Shown piece after piece: positions 20,726-22,208 of a stretch of 22,208 nt of DNA. Every line of letters starts with the position of its first letter. The first letter of the stretch is position 1. Position numbers and translations under genes: made by a program. The notes under the pieces were generated by a model that ran no database searches, had not been told where the DNA came from, and saw only the letters and a program-made list of their open reading frames with translations. Source of the stretch: a virus; IMG/VR virus record IMGVR_UViG_3300013118_000123, positions 1 to 22,208 of that record. One strand, given 5' to 3'.

Positions 20726-21985
20726 ATGAAAAATAAAATGCAAACATATTTGTTTGACATTGCAAAGCGTTTGATCAAGTGGGATAAAAAATTAGAAATC
20801 TACAAAAACGGTTCAGACAATGCATATATAGAAAGAACTGATAGGTTAGTTAATAACTCGGTTACAGCTAAAATGTCAGTTGGTCTGATGGTTCAGTATT
20901 TACTAGGAAAGGGCTTTGGAGAGAATGACGACTTTATAATTAATACAGAAACAGGTCAAACATTAATTGAGTTTGCGGAAGAACTTTGTGATTCTATAGT
21001 GCTAAATAGAGGTGCTGCAATACATTTTAACTACAAAATTCAACCTAACGAAAAAGGGAATACTATTTACAAACCTGTTAACCCTTCGGTAGTTCCTTTT
21101 AATACAGCGAGACTAGGAAAAAAAGACAGCAGGAAATACAATGGAAAAATACTACTGTACGACAATTGGAGCGATGAAAAAATAAAAATAGAGCATGTTT
21201 CTGTATACGATGTTTTTAACGATAATAACGCAGTTGTTGAATCTCAGATAAAACAAGCAAAAGGAATACAGAAATACAAAGGGCAAATACTTTATATCAA
21301 TTATGATAAAAAATACTATTACCCTCTTTCAAGAATAGACTCTGTAATGAATGACTGCGATAGTGAAGCACAGGCGTCAGTCTATAAAAATCAATTGTTA
21401 AGAAATGGTTTTTTTGGGAAAACTATAGTTATTACTAGACCTCTTATAGATTCAGATATTGATGAATACATTCCTGATGAAAAAGGAGATTTAATTCCTA
21501 ACTCTGAATATAGAGAAGCTTTTACTGAAGCTGAAGAAACTAAAAAGACAATAGAAAGTTTTTTAGGAGCTGAAGAAGCTGGTGGAGCTATGCTTATGCA
21601 AATGGATAATGATGGAGATAAATTCGAAGACTCAATTTTAATAAAACAAATAGAGAGTAAAATAGATGATAAAATGTTTGAATTTACAGAAAATAGTGTG
21701 TCAAAAAATATACTAATGGCTTTCTGTAATATACCTGTGTCATTAGTTAAATCTCCAGATAGCGCATTACTTGGAAATAGTGGTGAAGCAATGAAAGAAG
21801 CAAAAAGAACTTATTGGGAAAACACAGAAAAAGAGCGCAGCAAGTTTTTAAAGATAATAAGATTTGTCTTGTCAACACTAGGTAGAAAAGATGAAGTAAA
21901 CATAACACCGTTACTTACGGAAATAACAACAGACTATGCTAGCAACAACACTACTAATAAATCGGCAACAACTACAGCAACATAA
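20726..21985 (+). CDS. Portal protein
   Basis: A 419-residue portal protein of a HK97/SPP1-like type. The N-terminal region (MKNKMQTYLFDIAKRLIKWD, then NNSVTAKMSVGLMVQYLLGKGF) and the central DRLVNN...YVSVYDVFN strands match portal layouts. A distinctive C-terminal part is SVSKNILMAFCNIPVSLVKS followed by GNSGEAMKEAKRTYWENTEK, the helical stem/crown region of portals. It forms the dodecameric DNA channel at the head vertex. It starts right after the previous stop (TAGATG) and overlaps the connector gene by 50 bp in another frame. Confidence 0.9.
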   Translation: MKNKMQTYLFDIAKRLIKWDKKLEIYKNGSDNAYIERTDRLVNNSVTAKMSVGLMVQYLLGKGFGENDDFIINTETGQTLIEFAEELCDSIVLNRGAAIHFNYKIQPNEKGNTIYKPVNPSVVPFNTARLGKKDSRKYNGKILLYDNWSDEKIKIEHVSVYDVFNDNNAVVESQIKQAKGIQKYKGQILYINYDKKYYYPLSRIDSVMNDCDSEAQASVYKNQLLRNGFFGKTIVITRPLIDSDIDEYIPDEKGDLIPNSEYREAFTEAEETKKTIESFLGAEEAGGAMLMQMDNDGDKFEDSILIKQIESKIDDKMFEFTENSVSKNILMAFCNIPVSLVKSPDSALLGNSGEAMKEAKRTYWENTEKERSKFLKIIRFVLSTLGRKDEVNITPLLTEITTDYASNNTTNKSATTTAT

Positions 21986-22208
21986 ACAATTTTCTAATAG
22001 CAACTATAACGAAAAGTTAGAGCAAATAATTTTAGAGACGCAGTTTAATCAGTTAAGACCCTTATTAGGGGAAAGATTCTACAATGATATTTTAATAAAA
22101 GTATCAGGAGAAAGCAACAAGTATGACGATTTGCTTAACGGAGGTGAATATACTTACGAAGGAACAACATTCATAAACTATGGTTTAAGGGCTGTATTAT
22201 CTAATTAC
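21936..22208 (+). CDS. DUF6712-like head-tail connector protein (3' end outside window)
   Basis: From ATG 21936 a frame runs to the window edge (91 codons visible), overlapping the portal gene by 50 bp in another frame. The product has MLATTLLINRQQLQQHKQFS, then YNEKLEQIILETQFNQLRPL and LGERFYNDIL, NKYDDLLNGGEYTYEG and FINYGLRAVLSNY, which closely follow the layout of DUF6712-like connectors next to portal genes. It would seal the portal and receive the tail. Because the first residues before QFSN are codon-poor in homology, ATG 21936 is the only in-frame ATG I can see there. Confidence 0.8.
   Translation, partial: MLATTLLINRQQLQQHKQFSNSNYNEKLEQIILETQFNQLRPLLGERFYNDILIKVSGESNKYDDLLNGGEYTYEGTTFINYGLRAVLSNY

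Noticed and set aside
1-22208. Integrase, attachment site or repressor that would show a temperate lifestyle
   Set aside because: None was found among the readable genes; lifestyle cannot be decided from this window.

Overview
The window is part of the genome of a tailed, siphovirus-like phage or prophage, almost certainly of a Bacteroidetes (Flavobacteriia-type) host. Support for the host: very AT-rich DNA, few Shine-Dalgarno sequences, A/T-rich start regions, a Lin1244/Lin1753 (DUF4373) replication protein, and tail, capsid and connector proteins of types I know from Bacteroidetes phages. Every supported gene is on the + strand. Most genes touch or overlap through ATGA, TAATG or TTGA junctions, so they are probably translated as coupled operons. 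No integrase, repressor, lysis gene, tRNA, IS or CRISPR is visible.

Layout. (1) 1-5621, early/replication module: the end of an unidentified gene, a small conserved-looking protein, an HNH-like zinc protein, SSB, a second HNH/zinc protein, a DUF4373 replisome-organiser-like protein, a RepA/AAA_25-type ATPase, a miniature C5-cytosine methyltransferase and several small unknown genes. (2) 5622-6016, the largest gene-free stretch: a terminator, then at least four more inverted repeats and an 8-codon leader ORF. It separates the early and late blocks. (3) 6017-8829: small genes, then small and large terminase subunits. (4) 8924-16922: neck/tail-completion genes (including an HK97 gp10-like protein), two large tail proteins, a small membrane protein and the tape measure protein. 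(5) 16924-22208: a six-cysteine protein, a ClpP-type prohead protease with a scaffold-like C-terminus, major capsid protein, a tail-tube-like protein, portal, and the start of a DUF6712-like head-tail connector.

How it fits together. SSB, the DUF4373 protein and the ATPase probably set up phage replication, and the methyltransferase may protect the DNA. Terminase packages DNA through the portal into a protease-processed HK97-fold capsid. The tape-measure length predicts a tail of roughly 130 nm. The module order is unusual: tail genes lie between terminase and the head genes, and portal comes after capsid.

No defence island or wholly new system is evident. The best leads are: the densely structured intergenic RNA at 5641-5952; two in-frame stop codons inside otherwise continuous coding frames (240-242 and 10386-10388); a terminase whose frame looks coding upstream of any normal start codon; a protease start codon buried in a perfect hairpin next to a second hairpin; a possible nested scaffold start; and a very small methyltransferase with an altered catalytic loop.
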